From: Rhizobium album
GTDB lineage: Bacteria > Pseudomonadota > Alphaproteobacteria > Rhizobiales > Rhizobiaceae
Length of the DNA: 64,000 bases
Direction of reading: 5' to 3'
Assembly: GCF_003122325.1 (NCBI RefSeq)
Contig: NZ_QFBC01000012.1
Coordinates: 62,001 to 126,000, forward strand
How positions within the stretch are numbered: position 1 is the first letter of the stretch; each line of letters starts with the position of its first letter. Under the pieces are notes generated by a model. It made no database searches and had not been told where the DNA came from. It worked only from the letters and a program-made list of their open reading frames with translations. The translations under genes and the position numbers were made by a program. Shown piece by piece: positions 52,566 to 61,380 of the stretch.

Positions 52566-54506
52566 TTAGAATTCCTGCCAGTCCTGCTGTGCCACGGCGG
52601 CATTGCCGTGGGCGACCGGGCGGGCGGCGGGGGTGGCCCTGCGTTGCGCCGTGGGGGTCGGGCGGGCCATCGTCTGGGCCATTTGGCGCAGCGCCTGCGA
52701 CGGATTGGCCGACGATGCATAACCGAGGCTGAACTGGGCGACGATCTGGCGAAGTCCGGCAGCTTCCGAAACCAGGGCGGCGGATGCCGCATTCGATTCT
52801 TCCACCATCGCCGCATTCTGCTGGGTCGTCTTGTCCATGGCGTTGACGGCCTGGTTGACCTCAGCGAGACCGGTCGACTGCTCCTTGGCGGAGATGGCGA
52901 TCACCTCCATATGCGTGTTCATCTCGGCGATGAAGCCGCCGATCGTGCGCAGCGCTTCGCTTGCCTCACGCACCAGTTCGACGCCGCCGGAAACCTCGTT
53001 TGTCGAATTCTGGATGAGCGCCTTGATTTCCTTGGCCGCCTGGGCCGAACGCTGGGCGAGTTCGCGCACTTCCTGGGCGACGACGGCGAAACCCTTGCCG
53101 GCCTCACCGGCGCGAGCGGCCTCGACACCGGCGTTGAGTGCCAGCAGGTTGGTCTGGAAGGCGATCTCGTCGATGACGCCGATGATGTTGGAAATCTGCT
53201 CGGAACTGCCTTCGATCTTGCGCATCGCCTCTTCCGCCCGGGCGACCACTTCCGAGGATTGCGTGGCTGAACTGTTGGCGCGCGAGGCCACGCCGCGGGC
53301 TTCGTCCGTCCGCTTGGTGGAATTGGCGACGTTGGCGGTGATCTGCTCGACGGCCGCGGCCGTCTCTTCCAGCGCTGCCGCCTGCTGCTCCGTGCGGCGC
53401 GACAGGTCGTCGGCACCGGATGCGATCTCGTTGGTGCCGGTTTCCATCCGGGCAACGCCCTCGGCAATCGCCGTCAATGTCGAGCAAAGCTGACGGACGG
53501 ACTGGTTGAAATCCTGCCGCAGGCTTTCGAATTCCGGCGAAAAAGTCTCGTCGAGCTGGAAGGAAAGGTCGCCGGCGGCAAGCCGCTTGAGACCACCAGC
53601 CAGCCCCGACGTGGCAATCCGCAGGCGTTCCGCCGCATCGGCTTCCGCCTGCTGCTGGGCGGCGGCCCGGTCGCTCTCGGCGCGGCGACGGCTTTCTTCC
53701 GCATCGGCTTCCAGCCGCTTGTTGGCAAGCGCGGCCTCGCGGAAAACCTCGATGGCTTCGGCCATCTTGCCGATCTCGTCCTTGCCGAGCTTGATGGTCG
53801 GCACGTCGAGATCGCCATTGGCCAGCCGCGAGGTGATCTGCGACAGCCTGCCGAGCGGCCGGGAAACGAGATGGAAGTTCAACAGTCCCATCAGGCCGGC
53901 AATGACGGCGACGACGATCGAAGCGGCAAGCCCGATGATCTCGACGGAATGCAGCGCGGCCTTCTGGTCGGCGAGTGCAACGGACGCCTGCTGCTGGATG
54001 GCTGCGTCAACGGCGGACAGCTTGCTTGAGAAATCCTGGATCATCTTCATGCCGACGCCCGTTGCTTCCAGCGCGCGGGCCAGCTCGACCGTCATCGGAT
54101 CGCGCATCAGCTTGATCTGCCGTTCGATGACGGTTTCACGCCATTGGCGGACGACCGCCAGCGCTTCCTGCAGTGCCGGCAGCTGCTGTGCTGCATTGGC
54201 GGAATAGAGGCCTTCAAGGGTCGCCGTCCGTTTAGCGATCCCCGTGCTGAGTGCCTCATATTCGGCGACGAAATCACGGTTACCGGTCAACAGGAAGTTC
54301 TTGACGGCAAGATTGGCGGCAACCACCTCGTCGCCGAGATCGCCGGTTTCGTCCAGAACAGTCGCCAACAGCAGATTGTGTTCCACCAGGGCCGTGGTTT
54401 TCGTCGCCCGCATGTAGATGAAGCTGCATGCGCCGATGGCAATAATCGCCAGGATGCCGAAGGCGACAAACCCCTTTGCATTGACGGACATGTTTTTCAG
54501 CATCAT
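52566..54506 (-). CDS. Methyl-accepting chemotaxis protein
   Basis: This 646-residue receptor has a membrane span near residues 10-32, a helical periplasmic sensor of about 155 residues, a second span (about 190-212), a HAMP linker ([24 protein letters not shown]) and a cytoplasmic signalling rod with the invariant tip [49 protein letters not shown]. It ends with DWQEF, a docking pentapeptide of the NWETF kind that tethers CheR or CheB. The ligand is unknown. A periplasmic protein encoded 93 bases upstream on the same strand may supply it. Confidence 0.93.
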   Translation of the reverse strand: MMLKNMSVNAKGFVAFGILAIIAIGACSFIYMRATKTTALVEHNLLLATVLDETGDLGDEVVAANLAVKNFLLTGNRDFVAEYEALSTGIAKRTATLEGLYSANAAQQLPALQEALAVVRQWRETVIERQIKLMRDPMTVELARALEATGVGMKMIQDFSSKLSAVDAAIQQQASVALADQKAALHSVEIIGLAASIVVAVIAGLMGLLNFHLVSRPLGRLSQITSRLANGDLDVPTIKLGKDEIGKMAEAIEVFREAALANKRLEADAEESRRRAESDRAAAQQQAEADAAERLRIATSGLAGGLKRLAAGDLSFQLDETFSPEFESLRQDFNQSVRQLCSTLTAIAEGVARMETGTNEIASGADDLSRRTEQQAAALEETAAAVEQITANVANSTKRTDEARGVASRANSSATQSSEVVARAEEAMRKIEGSSEQISNIIGVIDEIAFQTNLLALNAGVEAARAGEAGKGFAVVAQEVRELAQRSAQAAKEIKALIQNSTNEVSGGVELVREASEALRTIGGFIAEMNTHMEVIAISAKEQSTGLAEVNQAVNAMDKTTQQNAAMVEESNAASAALVSEAAGLRQIVAQFSLGYASSANPSQALRQMAQTMARPTPTAQRRATPAARPVAHGNAAVAQQDWQEF

Positions 54507-54599
54507 TGACCTCGTTTATTCCGGTGATCGCACACCGCTTGTCGTGAATGGCGCGGTCCTTGCTAACGGACGGCGGCCCTCTGTCCTGACTTCATCCGC

Positions 54600-55211
54600 T
54601 CAGCTGCCGAACGCCGCGCGTCGCTGCAATTCGGTGAGGTTCAACTCGACCGTAACGGCGCCGATCGACGTCTTCCCGTCGGCTTCCGTGAGCGTGAAGC
54701 TGACCTGGCCGCGCCATATCTTGGCATCGTCGTCCCATTCGGGCTCATCGATAAAAATCGCGTCACTGGCCACCTGGAAGGTGTTCTGGAACTTGCCCTC
54801 GTCGCCCTGCCAGAAATCGCTGGTGATGGCGCTCTGGCCGACATTCAGCCCGTTCCGGTCCATGACGAAGATTTCCGCATAAAGGCCGAGCGACCGTCCC
54901 TGCATGCGCGACAAATAAACGGAAAGGGGGTTGGAGAGCGTGGCCGCGATCAGCGGCTTGTCGTCCTTTTCCCGCTCCGCTTTCCACTGATTGTCGAGCT
55001 CGTCGATCTTCGACTGCGCCAGCGTCGTCAGGCGCTCGTTCTGCGCATCGACGGAAATCCGCACGATGTCGGTATCGAGCCATTGCCGCATGTCGCTGAT
55101 GATTTTCGCAGTCACCAGCGTCTTGATGTCAGGCGGCGGCGTTTCCGCCAGCACCGGGGACGTCAGAAAGGCAGCGGTTACGATCGGCAGAACAATTCGG
55201 CGAATAAGCAT
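54600..55211 (-). CDS. Periplasmic PDC/Cache-like sensor protein
   Basis: This 203-residue protein has a signal peptide (MLIRRIVLPIVTAAFLTSPVLA, cleavage near residue 22) followed by a single small-molecule sensor domain of the PDC/Cache type, recognised by GLYAEIFVMDRNGLNVGQSAITSDFWQGDEGKFQNTF. Such domains normally sit inside membrane receptors, but here no membrane anchor or output domain follows. It is in the same direction as the chemoreceptor and 93 bases upstream of it, so it may be a soluble binding partner for it. The start follows GGAGACA. Confidence 0.8.
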   Translation of the reverse strand: MLIRRIVLPIVTAAFLTSPVLAETPPPDIKTLVTAKIISDMRQWLDTDIVRISVDAQNERLTTLAQSKIDELDNQWKAEREKDDKPLIAATLSNPLSVYLSRMQGRSLGLYAEIFVMDRNGLNVGQSAITSDFWQGDEGKFQNTFQVASDAIFIDEPEWDDDAKIWRGQVSFTLTEADGKTSIGAVTVELNLTELQRRAAFGS

Positions 55212-55581
55212 GCTTGTCTCCTTCATGCTTTATGACAGCCGCCATAATGCTTAATATCACGTAAATTCCGCATAAATCAGTTCGGAAATCCGCCAAAATC
55301 GTTCGAATACGGGTCATTTGGCCACCTTTTCAGGTGACTTGACAATTCGGGATTTTGCGTAAACGGTAGGCGAATGATGACGAACACGCCCGACCACATG
55401 TTCCGGCCCTTCCCCATCGCGGGATAAAATCCCCGGCTCGCGACCGAGACCGGGGAGCGTGCATCTGTTTTCGATTTTCATCCCGAGTTTCCCTGGCGCA
55501 ATCGCTTCCGGAAACGTTTTCGAACCTCGCTCCGGCCTGATACGGCCCGCGCAGGCGTATGTCCCTGAAAGGCACCCCATC
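55212..55581. other. Non-coding stretch before rnk
   Basis: No gene is supported here. It holds the divergent promoters of the PDC-like protein and rnk. A CCCCGG / CCGGGG stem (55431-55455) and a TTCCGGAA palindrome near 55508 are visible, which may form leader structure. Short frames on both strands lack ribosome sites. Confidence 0.5.
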
Positions 55582-55995
55582 ATGAGCAAGCCCAAAATCG
55601 TCGTCGGCAGGACCGACCACAACAAGCTGACCCGTCTTGCAAACGGCCTCCTGGACAAACGCCCGGAAGTGGCCGAGGAACTGCTCGCAGAGCTCGAGCG
55701 GGCCTCAGTCCTGGATGACCAAGATGTGCCGCCGCAAACCGTCCAGATGGATTCGACCGTCGAATATCGAACCGACGGCTCGTCCGCAGCACGTAGCGTC
55801 ACCCTGGTCTACCCCGGCGATGCGGATATTGCAGAAGGCAGGATCTCGATCCTGACGCCGATCGGCACCGCGCTTCTCGGGCTTTCCGTCGGCCAGGCGA
55901 TCGATTTCATCGCCAATGACGGCCGGAAGCTCGTGCTGTCCGTGTTGTCGATTTCGCATGCGCCGCACAGAGCGCTATCCCCGGCGGTCGGTTAG
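55582..55995 (+). CDS. rnk: Nucleoside diphosphate kinase regulator (Rnk, GreA/GreB-like)
   Basis: This 137-residue protein has a short N-terminal coiled-coil region and the GreA/GreB C-terminal fold (RSVTLVYPGDADIAEGRISILTPIGTALLGLSVGQAIDF). Rnk binds RNA polymerase through this fold and affects nucleotide and second-messenger pools, but lacks the long coiled coil and acidic tip of true Gre factors. The ATG at 55582 gives the conserved start MSKPKIVVGRTDHNKL. Confidence 0.85.
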   Translation: MSKPKIVVGRTDHNKLTRLANGLLDKRPEVAEELLAELERASVLDDQDVPPQTVQMDSTVEYRTDGSSAARSVTLVYPGDADIAEGRISILTPIGTALLGLSVGQAIDFIANDGRKLVLSVLSISHAPHRALSPAVG

Positions 55996-56080
55996 TGGGA
56001 TAACGCCCGGCGGAACAGGCCAATCCGCAAAAACTTACCAAACGCTATGTTTTGCATTCTGCGCAGTTAGGCTTCCCGAT

Positions 56081-56126
56081 CGGTAAGGACCGTATTGATA
56101 CTCGAAAAATCTTCCTGTACGGTAAG
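56081..56126. promoter_or_regulatory. hipBA promoter with repeated CGGTAAG boxes
   Basis: A -35 box TTGATA (56095-56100) and -10 box TACGGT (56118-56123) are spaced by 17 bases and precede hipB. The word CGGTAAG occurs at 56081-56087, just before the -35 box, and at 56120-56126, over the -10 box; an inverted GGTAAG (CTTACC) lies at 56034-56039. This pattern fits autorepression by HipB, alone or with HipA. Confidence 0.55.
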
Positions 56127-56145
56127 CCGACAGAGGAGATACGCA

Positions 56146-56424
56146 ATGATCCGGTCCGCACGGGATTTCGGCGCTGCCATCAGGGAAAAACGCAAGGCGC
56201 TCGGCTGGACGCAGACCGAGCTTGCAACCCGTTCCGGCACGGGCGAGCGGTTCATCGTCGAGCTGGAAGCCGGCAAGCCGAGCTGCCAGCTCGAAAAGGC
56301 GCTGGTCGCGGCCCGCACGGTCGGCCTGGAGATCGGCGACCTGAAGGCGGCGAGCCCACCCGCCGCCGTGCATGAGGATGGAGACGAACTCGATTTCCTG
56401 CCGGTCTTCGGTGACAGGCGATGA
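56146..56424 (+). CDS. hipB: HipB-like antitoxin
   Basis: This 92-residue protein is a single helix-turn-helix of the XRE/HipB type (FGAAIREKRKALGWTQTELATRSGTGERFIVELEAGKPSCQLEKALVAARTVGLEI). It precedes hipA with a four-base overlap (ATGA), the standard toxin-antitoxin layout, and would neutralise HipA and repress the operon. The start follows GAGGAGA. The C-terminal tail (DELDFLPVFGDRR) is short, as in other HipB proteins. Confidence 0.9.
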   Translation: MIRSARDFGAAIREKRKALGWTQTELATRSGTGERFIVELEAGKPSCQLEKALVAARTVGLEIGDLKAASPPAAVHEDGDELDFLPVFGDRR

Positions 56425-57653
56425 CCGCGATCTTCTACGAAACGCTCCCTGTGGCGCACCTGACCTTCGCCGGCGAATGGCGGCTGCACTACGATCCGTC
56501 CTGGGAAGCCCGCCGGTTGGCCTTTCCGCTGTCGCTTACCATGCCGCTGCGATCCGGCTCCGTCAGCGCCGACAGGCTGCTGCCCTGGCTGGCGAACCTG
56601 CTTCCGGAAACCCATCTCGCCGAGATCGGCCAGCGCCTGAAAGTGTCGCCGCAGGACATCGTCGGTCTTCTCAGCCATATCGGCCGGGACACGGCCGGCG
56701 CTCTGTCGATCGGCGAGCCCCGGAGAGCCGGCATCAACCTGCAGCCCGTCCCCGACGCGGCAGCGCTGGAGCGGATCCTCGACGAACTTCCGGCCAAGCC
56801 GTTCCTGGCCGGCGAACACGGCGTCTCCATGTCGCTCGCCGGCGTCCAGGAAAAGCTGCCGGTCTTTGTCGATGAACACGGCCGGATTTCCATACCGATC
56901 GACGGCACGCCGTCGACGCACATCATCAAGCCGGATACCAGGCGCCTTGCAGGCAGCGTCGACAACGAGGCGTTCTGCCTGGCATTGGCCAGAGCTTGTG
57001 AACTGAAGGCCGCCGAGGCCACGATCGGGCAAGCCGGCAAGCGGCGCTATCTGCTCGTGCGGCGCTATGACCGTTTCACCGATGCACAACAACAGATCCG
57101 CCGGCTGCACCAGGAAGACCTTTGCCAGCTGACCGGTCATTTTCCATCGCAGAAATATGAACGGTCATCGACAGGCCGTGGCGTGACGCTGACGATGATG
57201 TTCGATGCGATCAGCGACCTGGTTTCGCCGGCCGAACGCCTGACGCTCCTGGACGCGATCATCTTCAACGTCGTCATCTGCAACTCCGATTCACATGCCA
57301 AGAACTACTCCATCCTGATCGGTGCAGGTGGATCGGCAACGATGGCGCCGCTCTACGATCTGATGTGTGCAGCCGTATATCGCCAGGTGGATCAAAACCT
57401 TCCCCAAGGCATTGCCGGAGGTTTTATCGCATCTGAACTGCACGGCGCCGACTGGAAAACGCTGGCCGAGGCCGTCGGCCTGAGCGGGGCCTCCACCATC
57501 CGGCGCGTCAGGGACCTCGCATCGCAGGTGAGCGACGCCTGCGACGGCATCGCCGCACAGGTGGCCGAAACGGGCGGCGATCCGACCGGCGTGCTGGATC
57601 GCATAACCCACGAGATCAAGAAACGATCGCGGCGAATTCGCCGGCAGCTTTGA
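56421..57653 (+). CDS. hipA: HipA-like toxin kinase
   Basis: This 410-residue serine/threonine kinase has a HipA N-terminal domain (residues 1-100, including LLPWLANLLPETHL), the ATP loop and phosphoserine region GVSMSLAGVQEKLPVF and STHIIKPDTR, and the catalytic NVVICNSDSHAKNYSIL (about residues 290-306). In E. coli HipA phosphorylates glutamyl-tRNA synthetase and stops growth. All key residues are present, so it is likely active. On a plasmid the pair may stabilise the replicon. Confidence 0.92.
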   Translation: MTAIFYETLPVAHLTFAGEWRLHYDPSWEARRLAFPLSLTMPLRSGSVSADRLLPWLANLLPETHLAEIGQRLKVSPQDIVGLLSHIGRDTAGALSIGEPRRAGINLQPVPDAAALERILDELPAKPFLAGEHGVSMSLAGVQEKLPVFVDEHGRISIPIDGTPSTHIIKPDTRRLAGSVDNEAFCLALARACELKAAEATIGQAGKRRYLLVRRYDRFTDAQQQIRRLHQEDLCQLTGHFPSQKYERSSTGRGVTLTMMFDAISDLVSPAERLTLLDAIIFNVVICNSDSHAKNYSILIGAGGSATMAPLYDLMCAAVYRQVDQNLPQGIAGGFIASELHGADWKTLAEAVGLSGASTIRRVRDLASQVSDACDGIAAQVAETGGDPTGVLDRITHEIKKRSRRIRRQL

Positions 57654-57710
57654 GGAAGAGCCCGGTCCCGGGAAAGATGGAAATCAGGCGCGAGCCGCAC
57701 CTGAAACACA

Positions 57711-57736
57711 AGAGGCCGCCCTGCAGCGGCCCCTCT
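57711..57736 (-). terminator. Terminator-like stem-loop after the DUF3597 gene
   Basis: AGAGGCCGC pairs with GCGGCC-CCTCT (two bulged bases) around a 6-base loop; on the minus strand the stem is followed by TTGTGTTT. It lies 22 bases after the DUF3597 stop and could also end hipBA transcription from the other side. Confidence 0.5.
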
Positions 57737-57757
57737 CGGCACGCTACAATGGCAGCA

Positions 57758-58246
57758 TCAATCCAGGAGATCGGCAGGAACCCGGCCGCCGTTTTCGGCA
57801 AGCTTCTTCAGCAGCGCCTTGTGGAGGAACATGTTCATCGCGGCGGAATCGCCGGGATCACCGGCATAATGCAGTTCGGCGGCCAGTTCCTTCCGCTCGG
57901 ACAGGGAGGCATCCATGCCGACTGCCTTCATGAGGTCGACAATCGAGTGACGCCAATCGAGTTTCTGGCCCTTGCTTGCCACCGCCTTGTCCAGCATCGC
58001 GGCAACATCGATTTCGGGAAGCGTCGTCGATGCCGTCGCGGTGCCCGCCGTTGCGCTGGCGGATGCCGTGCCTGCGGATGTCGTGGGCGTGGCCGTGACC
58101 GGCGTGGTGCTTTCCGTCGTCGTCACCGACGCCGATGCGGGCGTGCTTGCGGCAACCTGATCGATCGGCCTTGCTTCCGCGCTGCCTGTTGCGGCTTCTT
58201 CCTCATTTCCCCAGATGGCGTGCTTGATCTTGTCGAAAATACCCAT
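57758..58246 (-). CDS. DUF3597 domain protein
   Basis: This 162-residue protein begins MGIFDKIKHAIWGN, has a long low-complexity Thr/Ala/Ser linker (about residues 30-85) and a C-terminal DUF3597 domain (EIDVAAMLDKAVASKGQKLDWRHSIVDLMKAVGMDASLSERKELAAELHYAGDPGDSAAMNMFLHKALLKKLAENGG). DUF3597 resembles LysM-associated or BON-neighbour domains in some proteobacteria but its function is unknown. The start ATG follows GGAGACGGCC. It has no signal peptide. Confidence 0.82.
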   Translation of the reverse strand: MGIFDKIKHAIWGNEEEAATGSAEARPIDQVAASTPASASVTTTESTTPVTATPTTSAGTASASATAGTATASTTLPEIDVAAMLDKAVASKGQKLDWRHSIVDLMKAVGMDASLSERKELAAELHYAGDPGDSAAMNMFLHKALLKKLAENGGRVPADLLD

Positions 58247-58421
58247 GGCCGTCTCCTGTTGGATGTATAGATCCGCAAACGCCCGACGCGGCAGGGTCGC
58301 CGGTCGAACAGCTTGCATGAAGCCAACCTAGTGCATTCTCGGACAAAAGGAAGTGCAGGACCGGACGCGACGTCCCCGAACATCTGGTGCACTATGGCAG
58401 CAGAACGGACGGGAGGACAAG

Positions 58422-59210
58422 ATGCGTTTCAAGGACAAGGTCGCCATCATCACCGGCGGCGGAACCGGCATCGGCGCCGCCGTGGCGCGCCGCATTGCCG
58501 CCGAGGGAGGAAAGGTGGCGCTGGTCGGCCGCCGGCCAGAACCGCTGCAGGCCGTCGCCGAGGAGATCGGTGCGGCGGTGCTTGCTGCCGATGCCGCCGA
58601 TACGGCGAGCATGAAGGTGGCGGTCACGGCTGCGGCCGAACAATTCGGCGGCATCGACATTCTCATTGCCAATGCCGGCGGCCATGGCGTCGGTCCGACG
58701 CTGTCGATGAGCGACGAGACATGGGATCTCGCCGTCCGGCTGAACCTTAGCACCGCCTTCGTTTCCGCCCGCGAAACCCTGCCGCATCTCATCCGCGCCA
58801 AGGGCAACATCGTCGTCTTGTCGTCGATCGCCGGGCTGTTTGCCGGTCCGGATGCGGCCGGCTACGTCACTATGAAACACGGCTGCATCGGCCTGGCGAA
58901 ATCCCTGGCGCGCGACTACGGCCGGTTCGGCGTGCGCACCAACACGGTCTGCCCCGGATGGGTGACGACGGCGATGGCCGACGAGCAGATGGAAATGCTG
59001 GTGGAAAAATACGAGTTGAATTCGGTCGCCGAAGCCTATGCGCTGGTGACCAAGGACGTGCCGCTGCAGCGGCCGGCTTCGGCGGACGAAGTCGCCAATG
59101 CCGTCTGCTTCCTGGCCTCCGGCGAGGCGGCGATGATCAACGGCGCCATCCTGACCGTCGATGGCGGCGCCAGCACCGTCGACCTGCCGACGCTTGCCTT
59201 TGCCGACTGA
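58422..59210 (+). CDS. Short-chain dehydrogenase/reductase
   Basis: This 262-residue SDR has the cofactor motif TGGGTGIGAAVARRI (about residue 10), NAGG in the middle, and a final proofreading region INGAILTVDGGAS. The active-site YxxxK motif is present as YVTMK (with Ser in VVLSSIAG upstream), so the enzyme is likely functional. It is the first of three genes read in the same direction and probably one operon with MoaF-like and SnoaL-like genes. The substrate is unknown. Confidence 0.88.
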   Translation: MRFKDKVAIITGGGTGIGAAVARRIAAEGGKVALVGRRPEPLQAVAEEIGAAVLAADAADTASMKVAVTAAAEQFGGIDILIANAGGHGVGPTLSMSDETWDLAVRLNLSTAFVSARETLPHLIRAKGNIVVLSSIAGLFAGPDAAGYVTMKHGCIGLAKSLARDYGRFGVRTNTVCPGWVTTAMADEQMEMLVEKYELNSVAEAYALVTKDVPLQRPASADEVANAVCFLASGEAAMINGAILTVDGGASTVDLPTLAFAD

Positions 59211-59226
59211 GAGGAGGACTTTCATC

Positions 59227-60009
59227 ATGACCCAGCAGAATCCGAAGGACTGGAAAACCTACGACCAGTTCGCCTATGGCATCGACACCAACCGGCTGCC
59301 GTTGACGCAGGCGCTCGACGGTTCGTCGCACACCATCCATTTCGACGACGGGCGCACGCTGTCGCTGGCGTTCTCCGGGCAGTCGGTCGAGTGGAGCGAC
59401 GGCGGACAATCCGGCAAGGATACGGTCGAGGTCGTTACCGTCGCGCCCGACACCTATTTCATCGAGATCGCCTACGCCGGCAAACCGCTGGAAGCCGAAA
59501 CCGTGATCATCAACACCGCAACACGGCGGGCACTGTCGATACTCTCGATCGTCCGGCCCAAGGAGGAAACGGTCGGAGAGCCGCAGGTCGGGCAGATCTT
59601 CCGGCCGGGCGTGCTGGCGGGCGGCGTGGCCAGCGGTTTCGTGCCGGCGGAAAGCCGCGACCTGATCGGTCTACGTGCCCACTTCACCTACAGCCCCAAC
59701 CACGTCTACGAGCACACCTACCTGTCCTCGCAACGCTATGCCTGGCAATGCCTCGTCGGCGTGCAGCGCGGCCATGGCGACGTCGACCTGGCGACGACCT
59801 ACAAATTCGCCGAGGGGCAATACGTCTTCACTTTCCGCGAATTCAAGATCCCGGTAGCCTCGACCTTCTTCTATAATTTCGACGACCTGCGCTCGACCGG
59901 CAAGTTCCTCGGCATCAACGGCCAGGGTGCCATCCAGAACAGCAATGCCGGCGCCTTCATCCGCAAGGCCTCGGCAACCTTTTACCTGCCCGGCCAGGAC
60001 CCCGTCTGA
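59227..60009 (+). CDS. MoaF-family protein
   Basis: This 260-residue protein resembles MoaF, a family named from a gene in monoamine regulons, with two related halves (a lipocalin-like beta barrel each; compare LTQALDGSSHTIHFDDGRTLSLAFSGQSVEWSDG with the second-half AWQCLVGVQRGHGDVDLATTYKFAEGQYVFTFREFKIPV). The biochemical role of MoaF proteins is not established. It begins 16 bases after the SDR stop. The neighbouring AraC regulator and branched-chain-type transporter suggest a catabolic island; monoamine use is only a hint from family context. Confidence 0.8.
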   Translation: MTQQNPKDWKTYDQFAYGIDTNRLPLTQALDGSSHTIHFDDGRTLSLAFSGQSVEWSDGGQSGKDTVEVVTVAPDTYFIEIAYAGKPLEAETVIINTATRRALSILSIVRPKEETVGEPQVGQIFRPGVLAGGVASGFVPAESRDLIGLRAHFTYSPNHVYEHTYLSSQRYAWQCLVGVQRGHGDVDLATTYKFAEGQYVFTFREFKIPVASTFFYNFDDLRSTGKFLGINGQGAIQNSNAGAFIRKASATFYLPGQDPV

Positions 60010-60016
60010 GGAGACA

Positions 60017-60412
60017 ATGATGCGCAGCGCATACGAGATCGTCAAAGCCCATTACGACGCCAACGCCCGCCGCGACATGGACGGCATGCTGGCCGACATT
60101 GCCGAGGATTGCCGCTGGACGGAGATGGACGGCTTTCCCTGCGCCGGCACCTATGTCGGCCCCGGGGCGATCGTCGAAAACGTCTTCGCCAAGCTCGGCG
60201 CGGCCTGGGACGACTATACGTTCACGCTCGAACGCCTGCTGGATGCCGGCGACGAGGTGGTGGCGATCGGCAATTATACCGGACGCTACAAGGCAACGGG
60301 CAAGGCGATGAACGTGCGTGTCGTCCATGTCTGGGGCGTGGCGGACGGCAAGATCCGCCGCTTCGAGCAGTTCACCGACACGCTGCGCGTCGCCGAGGCG
60401 ATGCAGGACTGA
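60017..60412 (+). CDS. SnoaL-like (NTF2-fold) protein
   Basis: This 131-residue protein belongs to the NTF2/SnoaL fold group: AYEIVKAHYDANARRDMDGMLADIAEDCRWTEMDGFPCAGTYVGPGAIVENVFAKLG with a pocket Asp/Trp pair, and a C-terminal strand AVHVWGVADGKIRRFEQFTDTLR. Members are small isomerases, cyclases or dehydratases. It starts 7 bases after the MoaF-like stop and ends the operon. A catalytic role on the same substrate as the SDR is likely, but unproved. Confidence 0.85.
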   Translation: MMRSAYEIVKAHYDANARRDMDGMLADIAEDCRWTEMDGFPCAGTYVGPGAIVENVFAKLGAAWDDYTFTLERLLDAGDEVVAIGNYTGRYKATGKAMNVRVVHVWGVADGKIRRFEQFTDTLRVAEAMQD

Positions 60413-60431
60413 TGCCAAATCCGGCGGCAGG

Positions 60432-61379
60432 TCACTCTGCCGCCTGACGCCATTGCGACGGCGTGCGGTCGTAGCGCTGGCGAAACAGCCGCGAAAAATG
60501 CGCGCTCGACGAAAAGCCGAACTCGAAGGCGATGTCGGCAATCGAGCCTGGCCGTTGTATCCGCGTCCGCAACGCCTCCGCCGCGACGGCCAGGCGCCGG
60601 CTCCAGATATAGTCCGCCGGCGTCGTGCCTTCCGCCTCGAAGGCGCGGTAGACATAGCGCACCGAGCAGCCCATCTTGCGGGCGATGTCGGCGGCATCGA
60701 GGTCCGGCCGCCGCACGTTCTGCCCGACATAATCCTTGATGCGGTCGCTGAGAAGCGCAAGCGGCGGCAGCGGTTCGCCGATCCCGGCGGCCAGCCCCTT
60801 CTCCGTCATGATCGTGCGCATCAGTTCGGCCATCGCCCGCCCGAGGCTTTCCCGCCCGGCGGCGTCGAGGCGTTCCATCTCGCCGGCAGCGGTCTCCATC
60901 ATCGAAACCAGAACACGGGGCAAGCCGCCCGGCACAAGCGGTGCCGCCAACGGCTGCCGCAGCCGGCCGGCGATGGCCCGCGGCAGCAGGTCGCGCGGCA
61001 GCTGCAGCATCAGAACCTCGACCGGCATGGGATTGTCGAGCCGATAGGAGTAGGCCGGATCATAGATCACCAGCGCCTTGGGGCCGACCGCGAGCTGGCG
61101 GTCGCCTTGTGAGAGCTGCGACCAGCCGCGCGTCTGGATGATCAGCTTGACCATGTCCGGCCGGTTGCCGCCGGCAAGCACGTTTTCGCCATCGACGACA
61201 TGCGCCTCGGCCTCCAGCCGCGTCAGGCGGCATAACCCGAGCCGGACCGAAACGAGCCGGCTCGCCGCCTCCCGCCCTTCGGTAAAATGCAGGCGGACAT
61301 TGCCGAACAGGCGGCGCGCGACGAAGGACACATCGGTGCCCGCTGCCGCATCGACGAAGGATGGATGCACTTCCGCCAT
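60432..61379 (-). CDS. AraC-family transcriptional regulator
   Basis: This 315-residue regulator has an N-terminal ligand domain (residues 1-200) and a C-terminal double helix-turn-helix (KMGCSVRYVYRAFEAEGTTPADYIWSRRLAVAAEALRTRI and SIADIAFEFGFSSSAHFSRLFRQRYDRTPSQWR). It is similar to AraC/XylS proteins with the PDPAYSYRLD-like sensing part. It is the first of the minus-strand genes on the right and convergent with the SDR-MoaF-SnoaL operon; its stop lies 20 bases from the SnoaL-like stop. It probably controls one or both units. Confidence 0.88.
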   Translation of the reverse strand: MAEVHPSFVDAAAGTDVSFVARRLFGNVRLHFTEGREAASRLVSVRLGLCRLTRLEAEAHVVDGENVLAGGNRPDMVKLIIQTRGWSQLSQGDRQLAVGPKALVIYDPAYSYRLDNPMPVEVLMLQLPRDLLPRAIAGRLRQPLAAPLVPGGLPRVLVSMMETAAGEMERLDAAGRESLGRAMAELMRTIMTEKGLAAGIGEPLPPLALLSDRIKDYVGQNVRRPDLDAADIARKMGCSVRYVYRAFEAEGTTPADYIWSRRLAVAAEALRTRIQRPGSIADIAFEFGFSSSAHFSRLFRQRYDRTPSQWRQAAE

Positions 61380-61380
61380 G

